Part shown: positions 7,721 to 16,855 of the stretch, in pieces
How positions within the stretch are numbered: position 1 is the stretch's first letter
Layout of the letters: every line of letters begins with the position of its first letter
Assembly: GCF_040419245.1 (NCBI RefSeq)
Contig: NZ_JAZHOH010000001.1
Span: 1,674,001 to 1,738,000 of the forward strand
DNA: 64,000 bases
Source of the DNA: Ewingella sp. CoE-038-23
GTDB lineage: Bacteria; Pseudomonadota; Gammaproteobacteria; Enterobacterales; Enterobacteriaceae
Direction: 5' to 3'
Notes under the pieces: generated by a model
What the model was told of the DNA's origin: nothing
The model's input: only the letters and a program-made list of their open reading frames with translations
Databases searched by the model: none
Translations under genes and position numbers: made by a program

Positions 7721-8530
7721 GTTGGAGTCATTACCCAATACGGCAGCGTTATATTTCATTTGGAAAAAAGTCCCTTTGCCCGGTTGGCCGTCTGGTTTTT
7801 TTCCGGCGATATCAACCGCAACCGCACTTGCAATACGGCCGTTCGGTGACAGAGCGCTCCAGAGAGCTGTCAGGGATTTCCCACCCACCAAATCAAGAAT
7901 GAGGTCGACGTCTTTTATCTGCGCTAAAGCCTCTGGGTCGCTATAGTCAATGACCTCCGCGGCTCCCAATGACTTGACATAACTCTTGTTCTTTTTCGAT
8001 GCCGTGGCGATTACCTTTGCCCCGGCGCGCTGCGCCAATGGAACGGCCAAAGAACCTACGCCACCGGCCGCGCCTTGAATCAACACTGTTTCCCCGGACT
8101 TCAAGGCGCCGATATCAAATAACCCGGTCCACGCCGTCAGGCCAGCCACCGGCAGGGTTGCCGCGATGCTGTCGTCTAAATTATCGGGAGTAGGGATTAA
8201 CAGGTCCGGCGTAGTTTCTATGATTTCAGCAAATGCACCATAGTTAAGCGACTTCCCAATGACGCGATCGCCTACCTTGAAGCTCGTGACGCCTTCGCCC
8301 ACTTCAATCACATCTCCGGCAAATTCCACACCCAGAACGCAGGGCAGGACTAATGGAAATATATTCTTAAATGTTCCGTCACGCAGTTTCCAATCAAGGG
8401 GATTAATCCCTGCGGCCTTGATTTCTACAATGACTTTGCCGGAAGAGACTTTAGGCCGTGTGATTGGCTCAATTTTAATCGTGTCCTGGGCACCATAACG
8501 GTACATAACGGCTGCAAGTGGTTTATTCAT
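7655..8530 (-). pseudogene. NADP-dependent quinone-oxidoreductase-like gene, 3' end replaced by IS1
   Basis: The first 265 codons (8530 to 7736) are native: a zinc-independent medium-chain dehydrogenase with GroES-like domain, VGEGVTSFKVGDRV, and the nucleotide motif GAAGGVGSLA. From 7735 on the frame runs into IS1 and ends after 26 foreign residues at 7655. Family members are about 305-330 residues, so the last ~40-60 residues (end of the Rossmann and C-terminal substrate region) are gone. The product may be unstable or inactive. The start ATG 8530 has GAGATAAAAC in front. It is divergent from the LysR gene at 8628, which probably once controlled it. Confidence 0.85.
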
Positions 8531-8627
8531 GTTTTATCTCCTCAGTTATTTTCAAACTGTACCCGTATCAAAAATAATTAATAAGATGCTAAATTATGAA
8601 CACCGCGTACCGAAAATGAGACAGCAT

Positions 8628-9515
8628 ATGAATATGGATGCCTTGCAGGACTTCATCAGCGTGATCACCCACGGCAGCTTCAGCGCGGCAAGTCGCGCAA
8701 CGGTGACGCCTAAAGCCTCTATTTCGCGGCGGATCCGCCAGTTGGAAGATGAACTGCAAACACGCTTGTTTGAGCGTACCAACACCGGTTTCGCCTTGAC
8801 CTCAGAAGGGGCCATGCTATTCGAGCGGGTAAAGCCGCTGGTGAACGAGCTTAACGACATCAAAACGGACATGATAGAACAGACCGCCAGCCCGTCGGGA
8901 AAACTGCGCGTTAGCGTTCCTCCCGTTATCGCCTTTGATATTTTGGGCAAAGCGGCTGCGCGTTATAGAGAACTTTATCCATTGGTTGAGCTGGAACTCG
9001 TGGCTGACAGCCGACTGGTGGATCCGATTCGCGAGGGTTTTGACGCCGTTCTTCGGGTAAATCCCAAGGTGGATGAAGAGATGATCGGCGTAAAAATATT
9101 CCGAGAGACGTTAGTCTTTGTCGCGTCACCACAATACAAAGAGAGGCTGGCTGCGGCAGAGCCCGTCACCGGGCTGCCATTCATCAGTATTGGAACCCAC
9201 TGGCAACCCACTCAGGTCAGCACGGTTTGGGAAGGGGAGCCAAGAGAGTTTAATGTGAACACCGAGCTGTATATCTCGTCTCCGTTTATCACCCGTTCGA
9301 CCATTATTTCGGGATTCGGCTCCGCGCTGCTGCCAGAAGCCTTAGTCGCCGATGACATCAAAGCAAACCGGCTAATTTCTCTGGGCGTGAGTGAAGACCC
9401 TGAGCTGGCTTTATGGTGTCTCTATCCCAGCAGGCGCTATGTCACCGGGAGGTTAAGAGCTTTTATTGATTTATTGGCGGAAACCTTCGCACAGAGCAAA
9501 AGCATTGACCATTAA
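8628..9515 (+). CDS. LysR-family transcriptional regulator
   Basis: A 295-residue LysR regulator; I start at ATG 8628 (MNMDALQDFISVI), as an in-frame ATG at 8529 would overlap the divergent gene's start. The N-terminal HTH is SFSAASRATVTPKASISRRI, followed by a normal substrate-binding domain of the group with N-terminal VSVPPVIAF. It belongs to the branch often found divergent from quinone reductase or SDR genes. The 97-bp gap to the truncated oxidoreductase fits a shared regulatory region. As its likely target is broken, its present role is unclear. Confidence 0.9.
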   Translation: MNMDALQDFISVITHGSFSAASRATVTPKASISRRIRQLEDELQTRLFERTNTGFALTSEGAMLFERVKPLVNELNDIKTDMIEQTASPSGKLRVSVPPVIAFDILGKAAARYRELYPLVELELVADSRLVDPIREGFDAVLRVNPKVDEEMIGVKIFRETLVFVASPQYKERLAAAEPVTGLPFISIGTHWQPTQVSTVWEGEPREFNVNTELYISSPFITRSTIISGFGSALLPEALVADDIKANRLISLGVSEDPELALWCLYPSRRYVTGRLRAFIDLLAETFAQSKSIDH

Positions 9516-9528
9516 CGGCTCGAAAGGA

Positions 9529-9552
9529 TAACCCGGCACCAAGCTCGGGTTA
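9529..9552. terminator. Hairpin between convergent lysR and umuC
   Basis: TAACCCG and CGGGTTA enclose a 10-base loop in the 38-bp gap between two convergent genes. No strong T run follows on either strand, so this is a tentative bidirectional terminator. Confidence 0.4.
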
Positions 9553-9553
9553 G

Positions 9554-10816
9554 CTATTTCGCCACCGGCAGGTCCGCGTATCGGGTGGTGTAAGCAGGGG
9601 AAAGCATGTCACGTTTCATTGCCCAGCTTTTCTGGATGCCTTGTCCTGCGAACCATAATTTACCTTTGCCACTCTGGTTCAGGCCATCGACGACGCGCAT
9701 TAGTGCTTCGCTGTTGGCCTGCGGCTTGAATTCGTCAAATAGGTTCAGTTGCGAGATGCCCTGACTGAAGAAGTCGCCCAGCATCACGCCGGCTTTCATA
9801 TATCGCGGCCCGTCCAACCAGATGCTATCAAGGGCATTCATGGCAACACGGACAATATCGCGCGTATCGTTTGATGGCGTTAATAGCTTGCCCATCGCCT
9901 GATTCCCGTAAAAGGTTTCGCCAACGGCATGCGGGCTGCTGCGGACAAATACGGCGATCTGCCGGCAGTACTGTTTTTCGCTACGCAGCTTTTCGGCGGC
10001 CCGTTCGGCATAGGAGCAGACCGCCTGGCGCATATCGGCATACTCTGTGACGCGATAACCAAAGGAGCGAGAACAGACGATCTGCTGTTTAGTAGGCGCG
10101 AACTCTTCCATCTCGAGGCAGGGCTCTCCGCGCAGTTCCCGCACCGTGCGCTCCAGCACCACGTTGAAGTGTTTGCGAATGACGTAGGTGCTTTGCTCCG
10201 ACAGGTCTTTAGCCGTCAGGATACCCATGGCATTCAGCTTCTTGCTGATGCGTCGGCCCACGCCCCATACGTCCTCTACCAGCGTTAGCGCCAGCAGTTT
10301 TCGCTGGCGTTCGACGTTTGACAGGTCCACCACGCCGCCCGTTTGCGGCCACTTCTTCGCCGCGTGGTTGGCCAGCTTTGCCAAGGTCTTGGTGGGAGCA
10401 ATGCCGACACCCACGTTCAGATGCGTGTCGCGCTTGACGCGATCCCGGATCTCCCGCCCGAACTCTTCCAAACTCCGGCTGTTGCGAAACCCGGTCAGGT
10501 CAAGAAAAGCTTCATCAATGCTGTATATCTCAACCGACGGCGCTAGCTCCTCCAGCGTGGTCATCACTCTGCTGCTCATGTCCGCGTACAGCGCATAATT
10601 AGAGCTAAATACGTGGATTTTATGCTTCTTTATCTCATCTTTTATTTTGAAATAAGGCGCGCCGGTACGGATCTCTAAGACTTTAACTTCGGCTGAACGG
10701 GCAATCACACAGCCATCATTATTGCTGAGGACCAGCACTGGTTTGCCGCGTAAATCAGGTCTGAATACCGTCTCGCAGCTGGCATAAAATGAGTTCACAT
10801 CAACGAGCGCGAACAT
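9554..10816 (-). CDS. umuC: DNA polymerase V catalytic subunit UmuC
   Basis: A 420-residue Y-family polymerase, normal UmuC length. The metal-binding residues are Asp6 (FALVDVNSFYASCE) and Asp101-Glu102 (YSIDEAFLD), and the steric-gate region and YALYADMSSRV are present. With two UmuD' subunits and RecA it copies past lesions such as abasic sites and UV photoproducts, at the cost of mutation. Its ATG overlaps the umuD stop by one base (TAATG), so the two are translationally coupled and share the LexA-controlled promoter upstream of umuD. Confidence 0.97.
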   Translation of the reverse strand: MFALVDVNSFYASCETVFRPDLRGKPVLVLSNNDGCVIARSAEVKVLEIRTGAPYFKIKDEIKKHKIHVFSSNYALYADMSSRVMTTLEELAPSVEIYSIDEAFLDLTGFRNSRSLEEFGREIRDRVKRDTHLNVGVGIAPTKTLAKLANHAAKKWPQTGGVVDLSNVERQRKLLALTLVEDVWGVGRRISKKLNAMGILTAKDLSEQSTYVIRKHFNVVLERTVRELRGEPCLEMEEFAPTKQQIVCSRSFGYRVTEYADMRQAVCSYAERAAEKLRSEKQYCRQIAVFVRSSPHAVGETFYGNQAMGKLLTPSNDTRDIVRVAMNALDSIWLDGPRYMKAGVMLGDFFSQGISQLNLFDEFKPQANSEALMRVVDGLNQSGKGKLWFAGQGIQKSWAMKRDMLSPAYTTRYADLPVAK

Positions 10817-11238
10817 TAGCGCCTCAAGGTCATGATGGAGTGCTTCACGACGCCAAAGATTTCAAACTGATCCGGCTCGGTGATCGGGATGATGGCGTGT
10901 GCCGCATTCATCGGCTTCAGGTGCAGAAAGGGTCTTACCATCAACTGCTTAACCGTAAATTCCCCCGACAGCGCGGCTACAATAATGTCGCCGTGCTCGG
11001 CTTTGATGGAGCTGTCGACAATCAGCATGTCGCCATCCTTAATGCCCGCATCAACCATGGAGTCGCCGCTCACCTTAATGAAATAGGTCGAGCTAGGGTG
11101 GCTCACCAGCAGATTGTTCAGGTCAAGGCGCTGCTCAACATAGTCCTGAGCGGGGGAAGGAAACCCGCAGGGAACGCGATCAATGAACAGCGGCAACTCT
11201 GACACGGGGCGGATGTCCGCAGGTTTGAAAAACTCCAT
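10816..11238 (-). CDS. umuD: DNA polymerase V subunit UmuD
   Basis: A 140-residue LexA-like S24 protein. The self-cleavage site is Cys24-Gly25, the nucleophile is Ser59 in GDSMVDAG and the general base Lys96 in GEFTVKQ. RecA-filament contact triggers cleavage to UmuD', which joins UmuC as Pol V; uncut UmuD acts in a checkpoint-like delay. The length and spacing agree with the Escherichia coli protein. It is the first gene of the umuDC operon, and a LexA box lies 21 bases upstream of its ATG. Confidence 0.97.
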   Translation of the reverse strand: MEFFKPADIRPVSELPLFIDRVPCGFPSPAQDYVEQRLDLNNLLVSHPSSTYFIKVSGDSMVDAGIKDGDMLIVDSSIKAEHGDIIVAALSGEFTVKQLMVRPFLHLKPMNAAHAIIPITEPDQFEIFGVVKHSIMTLRR

Positions 11239-11258
11239 GGTTCTACTCTCAATGGTAA

Positions 11259-11274
11259 CTGTGTTTATATACAG
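11259..11274 (-). promoter_or_regulatory. LexA (SOS) box of umuDC
   Basis: On the minus strand the site reads CTGTATATAAACACAG, which fits CTGT-N8-ACAG with an AT-rich core and differs from the consensus (CTGTATATATATACAG) in two central bases. It predicts tight LexA repression and late SOS induction. Confidence 0.93.
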
Positions 11275-11602
11275 TATTATTGATCTGCGTGATGGATCAA
11301 GTCGATTTAGAGCCGTTTGGATAAAGGCCTTGTCAGCAAAGGGAATTTAGTTGGGAGCCTAATGGCGAGCCTCTGAAACAAGATCCTGCTGTCGGTGAGT
11401 TACTGTCAATTTGACCGTGGTGAGATTAATTATTCTAAAAATCAATGAAATAACTATTTCTACACGGGTTGCTTTCCCTATACCAACAAGTCCCTTAATG
11501 ATTGAAAGGTAAGAAGATGGCGATACTGGGAAATACGCGATTTTCACGGACAGAGTACAAAACCCTGCGAGGCAGCAGAGGGTGGGAACAAACCTTCTCG
11601 CG
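11275..11602. other. Intergenic stretch between umuD promoter and the AraC gene
   Basis: I see no convincing gene or RNA here. Short open frames on both strands have unusual composition and no family resemblance. Confidence 0.45.
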
Positions 11603-12604
11603 TCACTCGCTGAAAAGCTGCCGGCTGGCACCGGGGGATTGTCCTGTGATGCGTTTGAACGCCCGGCTGAACGCCGCCTGCGAGGTATAACCCAGACGCT
11701 GAGCCACGGTTTCTATCGACAACCTTTCTTGAGTCAGTAGCTGATTAGCCAGCCGCATTCTTAATTCTGCCACATAGCGCAGCGGCGGCACGCCGATAGT
11801 GTCGCTAAAGCGTCCGGCGAACACCGAGCGCGAAGTATGGGATTCCGCCGCCAGTTCGGCCACGGTCCAGTCTCGGCCCGGTTGCCGATGCAGCGCCAGT
11901 ATAGCGCGTGCCAGCCGGGGATCGCGCAGTGCCGCCACCAACCCCGACGCGTTATCACACCCGCACTCGACCCAGCCGCGCACCATCATCGCCGCGACCA
12001 CGTCTGCCAGCCTCGCCAGAATGCCCGCAAAGCCAATGCGTCCGGCACAAATCTCGCGCTTCATCGCGTCAAGCATCGGCACTAAGTCGGAATAACGCGC
12101 CCCCGTGACGTCAGCCACCATGATGTCCGGCATCAGTTTGCCCAGACTCTGCATGCCGCCAAGGTCAAACTCCATGCAGCCATAGAACAGTACGGCGCTT
12201 GGGATAGGATGGGTGCTCGGGCAGGTGTTCACGCCGCTGACATTATCGCCGAGCGGAGCCGCGGCGAGGGTGTCGATGCCCTGCACCGGCAGGTCAGGGG
12301 CGGAGAGCAACTGATGAGCACTGCCCTGCGGCAGCAATACCGCATTACCCGCAGACAGCCGGTGCAGGGTGCCGTCGTGAGTGCGCAGGAAGGCCGATCC
12401 CACGGCCAAAAAGTGGAAATAGGCGTGGCCCGGCCGGCTTTCAAACGCCAGACCAAAATCAGGCCCGGTTTGAATGCGGCGATATCGCACGCCGCGCAGG
12501 CGCATGCCGGTCAGCAGCTCGCTTATCAGATCCGACGACAGCGCAAATTGTTCGTGTTCCGTCATTTCAGGTGTTTTGGTCAAAGATTCAGGAGTGACCA
12601 TCAT
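11603..12604 (-). CDS. AraC-family regulator with N-terminal cupin
   Basis: A 333-residue protein with a cupin-type sensing domain (residues ~20-200, including the beta-barrel segment LPQGSAHQLLSAP) and a C-terminal AraC double HTH (about 230-330: AAESHTSRSVFAGRFSD, then IETVAQRLGYTSQAAFSRAF). This arrangement (cupin_6/AraC) is frequent beside MFS efflux or oxidoreductase genes. It is divergent from the MFS transporter at 12665 with a 60-bp gap, so it very likely controls that gene and itself. The ligand is not known. Confidence 0.92.
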   Translation of the reverse strand: MMVTPESLTKTPEMTEHEQFALSSDLISELLTGMRLRGVRYRRIQTGPDFGLAFESRPGHAYFHFLAVGSAFLRTHDGTLHRLSAGNAVLLPQGSAHQLLSAPDLPVQGIDTLAAAPLGDNVSGVNTCPSTHPIPSAVLFYGCMEFDLGGMQSLGKLMPDIMVADVTGARYSDLVPMLDAMKREICAGRIGFAGILARLADVVAAMMVRGWVECGCDNASGLVAALRDPRLARAILALHRQPGRDWTVAELAAESHTSRSVFAGRFSDTIGVPPLRYVAELRMRLANQLLTQERLSIETVAQRLGYTSQAAFSRAFKRITGQSPGASRQLFSE

Positions 12605-12664
12605 AGATCATCCTAAGCCTTCTCCCTAGAATTTCGCTCTACGATTCTTTAAGGGAAGTTTTCC

Positions 12665-13852
12665 ATGAGTAATAACCGTTGTGATGCCGTAGCGGCAGGC
12701 CAGATTGAACCCACTTCCGCCGCGTGGGTGGCCGTGTTTTCACTGGCGATGGGGGTGTTTGGGCTATTAACGGCGGAGTACTTTCCCGCCAGCTTGTTGA
12801 CGCCGATGGCCGCTGACCTTGGCGTTTCTGAGGCGCTGGCCGGGCAGGCCGTCACCGTGACCGCTGTCGTGGCGCTGTTTGCCGGGCTGTTGGTGCCACG
12901 GCTGACGCGCACCTTAGATCGCCGCCTGGTACTGCTGAGTTTCACCCTGCTGATGATTGTCTCCAACCTGCTGGTGGCCTTATCGTCCAGCCTGACAATT
13001 GTTTTAATCATGCGCATCCTGCTGGGGATTGCGCTCGGAGGGTTCTGGAGTATGGCGGCGGCGGTTGCCATGCGTCTGGTCCCGGAAAAAAGGGTGCCGC
13101 GCGCGCTGTCGATTATCTTCAGCGGCATTGCGGTGGGCACGGTCGTCGCCGTCCCACTCGGAAGTTACCTCGGCGGGCTGTATGGTTGGCGCAGTGCGTT
13201 TGTGGCCGCCGCCGCCGTGGGCGCAATCACGCTGGTTTTCCAGTGGTGCACCTTGCCACAGATGGCGGCGCGAAAACTGCTGAAAACCGCGTCAGTGCTG
13301 GCGTTGCTTCGCCGGCCCGGTATCAGCATTGGCATGTTTGGCTGCGTGCTGGCCCACACCGGGCAGTACGCGTTGTTTACCTATATTCGACCTGCCTTAG
13401 AAAGCGTGGTGCAAATAGATGTCGACGGTTTGGCACTGATGCTGCTCGGCTTCGGTATTGCCAACTTTGCCGGCACGCTGTTGGCCGGGTGGGTGATGGA
13501 ACGCAGCCTGCGGGCCACCTTGGTCATCATGCCGTCGCTGGTGGGCATTGCCGCGCTGGCGATGGTTTCTCTGCCGGTTCAGGCCACGGGCCTGATGCTG
13601 CTAGTGGCACTGTGGGGGCTGGCTTTCGGCGGCATCCCCGTCGCCTGGTCAAACTGGGTGGCGCGATCCTTACCCGATCAGGCCGAAAGTGCAGGGGGCA
13701 TGGTGGTTGCGGCAGTGCAATCCTCCATCGCTGCAGGCGCGGCTTTGGGCGGGCTGGTGTTTGGATTTAGCGGCGTCAGCGGGGTCTTTGTGGTTTCTGG
13801 ACTAGTGATGTTGCTAGCCGCGCTGGTGATTGCATTACGGGTAAAAGGCTAG
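12665..13852 (+). CDS. MFS efflux transporter, NepI-like
   Basis: A 395-residue, 12-helix major facilitator of the DHA1 group. It resembles the purine ribonucleoside efflux pump NepI (YicM) along its length: EYFPASLLTPMAADLGVSE, GQAVTVTAVVALFAGL, and the loop GGFWSMAAAVAMRLVPE match closely by eye. NepI exports inosine and related nucleosides or analogues with proton antiport; the exact substrate of this protein could differ. ATG 12665 follows AAGGGAAGTTTTCC. It is divergent from, and probably regulated by, the AraC-type gene. Confidence 0.88.
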   Translation: MSNNRCDAVAAGQIEPTSAAWVAVFSLAMGVFGLLTAEYFPASLLTPMAADLGVSEALAGQAVTVTAVVALFAGLLVPRLTRTLDRRLVLLSFTLLMIVSNLLVALSSSLTIVLIMRILLGIALGGFWSMAAAVAMRLVPEKRVPRALSIIFSGIAVGTVVAVPLGSYLGGLYGWRSAFVAAAAVGAITLVFQWCTLPQMAARKLLKTASVLALLRRPGISIGMFGCVLAHTGQYALFTYIRPALESVVQIDVDGLALMLLGFGIANFAGTLLAGWVMERSLRATLVIMPSLVGIAALAMVSLPVQATGLMLLVALWGLAFGGIPVAWSNWVARSLPDQAESAGGMVVAAVQSSIAAGAALGGLVFGFSGVSGVFVVSGLVMLLAALVIALRVKG

Positions 13853-13919
13853 GGGGAGAAGTGCGCAAAGGGGGCAATAGGGAGTGGCGTGGCCGGGCAG
13901 CACGGTGTCACGCAGAGAC

Positions 13920-14102
13920 TTAATCCCTCACCAAATGCTGAAATTCGGCCTTCTTCAGCCCGGTGATGGCTTCAATATCTTGTAAGGAGAGGCCCAGCTG
14001 AGAAAGGCTGGTGATCCTCTGATGATCCAGCGAGTGGGAACAGATAACGCGAAGCTCGCCATGGTTGCCTTGGGGATTGAAGTCCAGTTGTTCTGCGGGC
14101 AT
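13920..14102 (-). CDS. Small hypothetical protein
   Basis: A 60-residue protein of unknown function, started at ATG 14102 because AAGGAG sits five bases before it. It contains a leucine/glutamine-rich helical C-terminal half (LGLSLQDIEAITGLKKAEF) that has the look of a small helix-turn-helix, but this is weak. It is downstream of katG on the same strand, beyond the katG terminator, and might be transcribed separately. Confidence 0.6.
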   Translation of the reverse strand: MPAEQLDFNPQGNHGELRVICSHSLDHQRITSLSQLGLSLQDIEAITGLKKAEFQHLVRD

Positions 14103-14142
14103 GGTCACTCCTTCTCTATCGTTGTAGCATCGTTATGGTCGT

Positions 14143-14170
14143 AAAAAAAGGGGGATGGCGACATCCCCCG
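14143..14170 (-). terminator. Intrinsic terminator of katG
   Basis: On the minus strand GGGGGATG and CATCCCCC pair perfectly around a short loop and run into seven T residues. It lies 11 bases after the katG stop. Confidence 0.92.
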
Positions 14171-14181
14171 ATTAACATCAA

Positions 14182-16365
14182 CTAGATATCGAATCTGTCC
14201 AGATGCATCACTTTGCTCCAGGCGGCAACAAAGTCTTTCACAAACTTCTCTTTGGCGTCGGCGCTGGCGTAAACCTCGGCAATTGCACGCAAAACGGAGT
14301 TAGAGCCGAAAACAAGATCCGCGCGGCTGGCGGTAAATTTCACCTCGCCGGTCACGCGATCGCGGCCTTCAAACAGCTGTTTCGCGCCATCAATGGCTTT
14401 CCACTCATTACGCATGTCGAGCAGATGAGTAAAGAAGTCAGCATTAAGTTCCCCCACGTTATGGGTGAAAATCCCGTGACGGCTGCCGTCGAAGTTGGCA
14501 CCCAAGGCTCTTAACCCACCCACTAACACGGTGAGTTCAGTGACGGTCAGGGTCAGCTGCTGGGCTTTATCAATCAGCAGGTTTTCCGTCGCGCCGTGCA
14601 GGGTGTTTTTCAGGTAGTTGCGGAAGCCGTCTGCCTTAGGTTCGAGCAGGTTGAAAGATTCCACATCCGTTTGCTCCTGACGCGCATCGACGCGGCCTGC
14701 GACAAACGGCACTTCGATGGTCACGCCTGCGGCTTTCGCAGCTTGCTCGACGCCCACGATACCCGCCAGCACGATGATGTCGGCCAGAGAGGCTTTGTGG
14801 AACTGCTGTTGAATGCCTTCCAGCGTTGGCAACACGCGAGCCGCCGTGGCGTTAACTTCCCACTCGCGCTGTGGCAGCAGCGCGAGGCGCGCGCCGTTGG
14901 CTCCACCGCGTTTATCACCACCACGGAAGGTAGAAGCAGAAGCCCATGCCACCGAGGTCAGTTCGCTAACGGTCAGACCAGAATCAGCAATCTTCTCTTT
15001 CAGGAAGGCGATATCGCCGCTGGTTGGCTGATAGGTGGCTTCCGGCAGTGGATCTTGCCAAATCAGGTTTTCAGCCGGGACTTCAGGCCCGATGTAGCGC
15101 GCCTTTGGCCCCATATCGCGGTGAGTCAGCTTGTACCAAGCGCGGGCAAAGGCTTCGTTGAAGGTCTGCGGATCGTTGAGGAAGCGACGAGAGATCTTCT
15201 CGAACTCAGGGTCGAAGCGCAGCGTCAGGTCGGTAACGAGCATGGTCGGCTTGTGTTTTTTCGACGTATCAAAGGCGTTAGGAATGATGTCTGGGGCATC
15301 CACGGCTTCGAACTGGATCGCGCCCGCAGGGCTGCGAGTCTGCACCCATTCGTATTTGAACAGGTTCTCGAAGAAGTAGTTGCTCCACTGGGTCGGGGTC
15401 TGGGTCCAAGTGACTTCTAGCCCGGAAGAGATAGCATCTGCGCCGGAACCTGAGCCGTAGCTGCTGTTCCAGCCAAAGCCTTGGGCTTCGATCGGGGCGG
15501 ATTCCGGGTCAACGCCAACATGGTCGGCGGAGCTGGCACCGTGAGTTTTACCCAGCGTGTGACCACCGGCAATCAGGGCCACGGTCTCTTCGTCGTCCAT
15601 CCCCATATTGCCGAAGGTGGCGCGAATAGCCGAAGCTGCGGAAGCCGGGTCGCCGCTGTGCTCCGGGCCTTCCGGGTTAACGTAGATCAGGCCCATTTCG
15701 GTAGCACCTAGTGCGCCCTGAGCCAGTGATTCCGGGTGACGATGCTCAAGCCAGGTCTTCTCGCCGCCCCAGTTGATATCCTGATCTGGCTCCCAAACGT
15801 CTTCACGCCCGGCACCAAAACCGAAGGTGCGGAAACCTGAGTTCTCTAGCGCGACGTTACCCGCCAGAATATACAGGTCGGCCCAAGAGATTTTCTGGCC
15901 ATACTTCTGTTTTACCGGCCACAGTAGGCGGCGTGCTTTGTCGAGGCTTACGTTGTCTGGCCAAGAGTTGAGGGGAGCGAAACGTTGCTGACCGCGACCC
16001 GAGCCGCCGCGACCGTCAACAGAACGGTAGGTACCTGCGCTGTGCCAAGCCATACGAATGAACAGCCCGATATAGCTACCCCAGTCGGCTGGCCACCAAA
16101 CCTGAGAGTCGGTTAATAGGGTTTTGATATCGGCTTTAAGCGCGTAGTAGTCGAGCTTTTGGAACTCTTTACGGTAATCAAAATCTTCACCTAAAGGATT
16201 AGAACGGTCGGAGTGCTGATTTAAAATGTCGACTCTTAACTGGCTTGGCCACCAGTCTCTATTATTTGTCCCGCCGCCAGCAGTTTCATTAGGCTTCGCT
16301 TGATGAAACGGACATTTACCGGGAGATGACTCGCTCTTGTTATCAATTAATTCGCTCACTTGCAT
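14182..16365 (-). CDS. katG: Bifunctional catalase-peroxidase KatG
   Basis: A 727-residue haem enzyme of normal KatG length, made of two peroxidase-like domains (haem-binding half to ~430, degenerate second half). Distal residues Arg104, Trp107 and His108 lie in [14 protein letters not shown]; Tyr228 ([10 protein letters not shown]) and Met254 (GNMGMDDEE) complete the Trp-Tyr-Met adduct needed for catalase activity; the proximal His is in [11 protein letters not shown]. It removes hydrogen peroxide in the cytosol. It is monocistronic and ends in a strong terminator. I looked for an OxyR site upstream and did not find one with the right spacing. Confidence 0.98.
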   Translation of the reverse strand: MQVSELIDNKSESSPGKCPFHQAKPNETAGGGTNNRDWWPSQLRVDILNQHSDRSNPLGEDFDYRKEFQKLDYYALKADIKTLLTDSQVWWPADWGSYIGLFIRMAWHSAGTYRSVDGRGGSGRGQQRFAPLNSWPDNVSLDKARRLLWPVKQKYGQKISWADLYILAGNVALENSGFRTFGFGAGREDVWEPDQDINWGGEKTWLEHRHPESLAQGALGATEMGLIYVNPEGPEHSGDPASAASAIRATFGNMGMDDEETVALIAGGHTLGKTHGASSADHVGVDPESAPIEAQGFGWNSSYGSGSGADAISSGLEVTWTQTPTQWSNYFFENLFKYEWVQTRSPAGAIQFEAVDAPDIIPNAFDTSKKHKPTMLVTDLTLRFDPEFEKISRRFLNDPQTFNEAFARAWYKLTHRDMGPKARYIGPEVPAENLIWQDPLPEATYQPTSGDIAFLKEKIADSGLTVSELTSVAWASASTFRGGDKRGGANGARLALLPQREWEVNATAARVLPTLEGIQQQFHKASLADIIVLAGIVGVEQAAKAAGVTIEVPFVAGRVDARQEQTDVESFNLLEPKADGFRNYLKNTLHGATENLLIDKAQQLTLTVTELTVLVGGLRALGANFDGSRHGIFTHNVGELNADFFTHLLDMRNEWKAIDGAKQLFEGRDRVTGEVKFTASRADLVFGSNSVLRAIAEVYASADAKEKFVKDFVAAWSKVMHLDRFDI

Positions 16366-16594
16366 ACCCTCTTTATGGATGTTTCATCATTAAGATAGCC
16401 AAGCGAATGATTAAGCGATAGCCGCCTTATTCTATAGATTTGATAGTTGTTTCCAACCATTAGGAATAGTGACTCACAAGGTATTAGCGAAAAAACTACA
16501 CATAAATTTAATAATTAAAATATTTTTTTGAAAAAGAAAAAACTTTATGCGCTTTAAAGCTGAACTATTACATATGGCGTTAGGAATTTAGGTA

Positions 16595-16742
16595 TGGTCA
16601 ACGCCACTATTACCAGCGTAGGTATCTATGCTCCCTGAGTCACCGCCTCTTTAACCTGCAAATTAGCACTCGGGCCGGCAAAGACGGAGGAGGCAGTGGT
16701 CATCAGGCAGGCGATGGAGGTCATTTTCAGGACTGATTTCAT
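16595..16742 (-). pseudogene. Remnant of a second DUF1120 fimbrial major subunit
   Basis: From an ATG at 16742 the minus strand encodes a 38-codon frame, MKSVLKMTSIACLMTTASS and on, ending in TAG at 16626. It closely copies the signal peptide and first mature residues of the intact subunit at 17506 (MKSALKMTAIACLMAAATS). After the stop, in another frame, PTLGNSGV can still be read where the intact gene has PVLGNGGI. The leader sequence upstream (GTTAATACTCTCCAT) is also shared. This is a tandem paralogue truncated to its 5' end. Confidence 0.85.
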
Positions 16743-16855
16743 GTTAATACTCTCCATATTTGGTTTTCCATATTAGTTGTTTTCCTTTTATCGCGTCTTT
16801 AATCCGGCCCGCTTATTTCGGCGAGCCGAATTAACCATATTAACCTTTAAGGCTT

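Larger units (their letters stand above)
6968..7735 (+). mobile_element. IS1 insertion sequence, complete, 768 bp
   Basis: The element starts GGTGATGCTGCCAACTTACT and its other end, read inward, is GGTAATGACTCCAACTTATT, the canonical imperfect IS1 terminal repeats. The distance is exactly 768 bp. Both insA and insB frames are intact, so it is probably active. The 9 bases on the left (GTAATCGAG) and on the right (CAATACGGC) do not match, so the usual target duplication is absent. The right end lies inside an oxidoreductase gene whose remaining 3' part is not found on the left side, which points to an IS1-mediated deletion or recombination between copies. Confidence 0.96.

Noticed and set aside
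11359..11690. Overlapping open frames between umuD and the AraC gene
   Set aside because: No family resemblance, odd composition, and one overlaps the end of the AraC gene.
16381..16450. Possible OxyR site upstream of katG
   Set aside because: Several ATAG or CTAT tetramers are present, but their spacing does not fit the four-element OxyR pattern.
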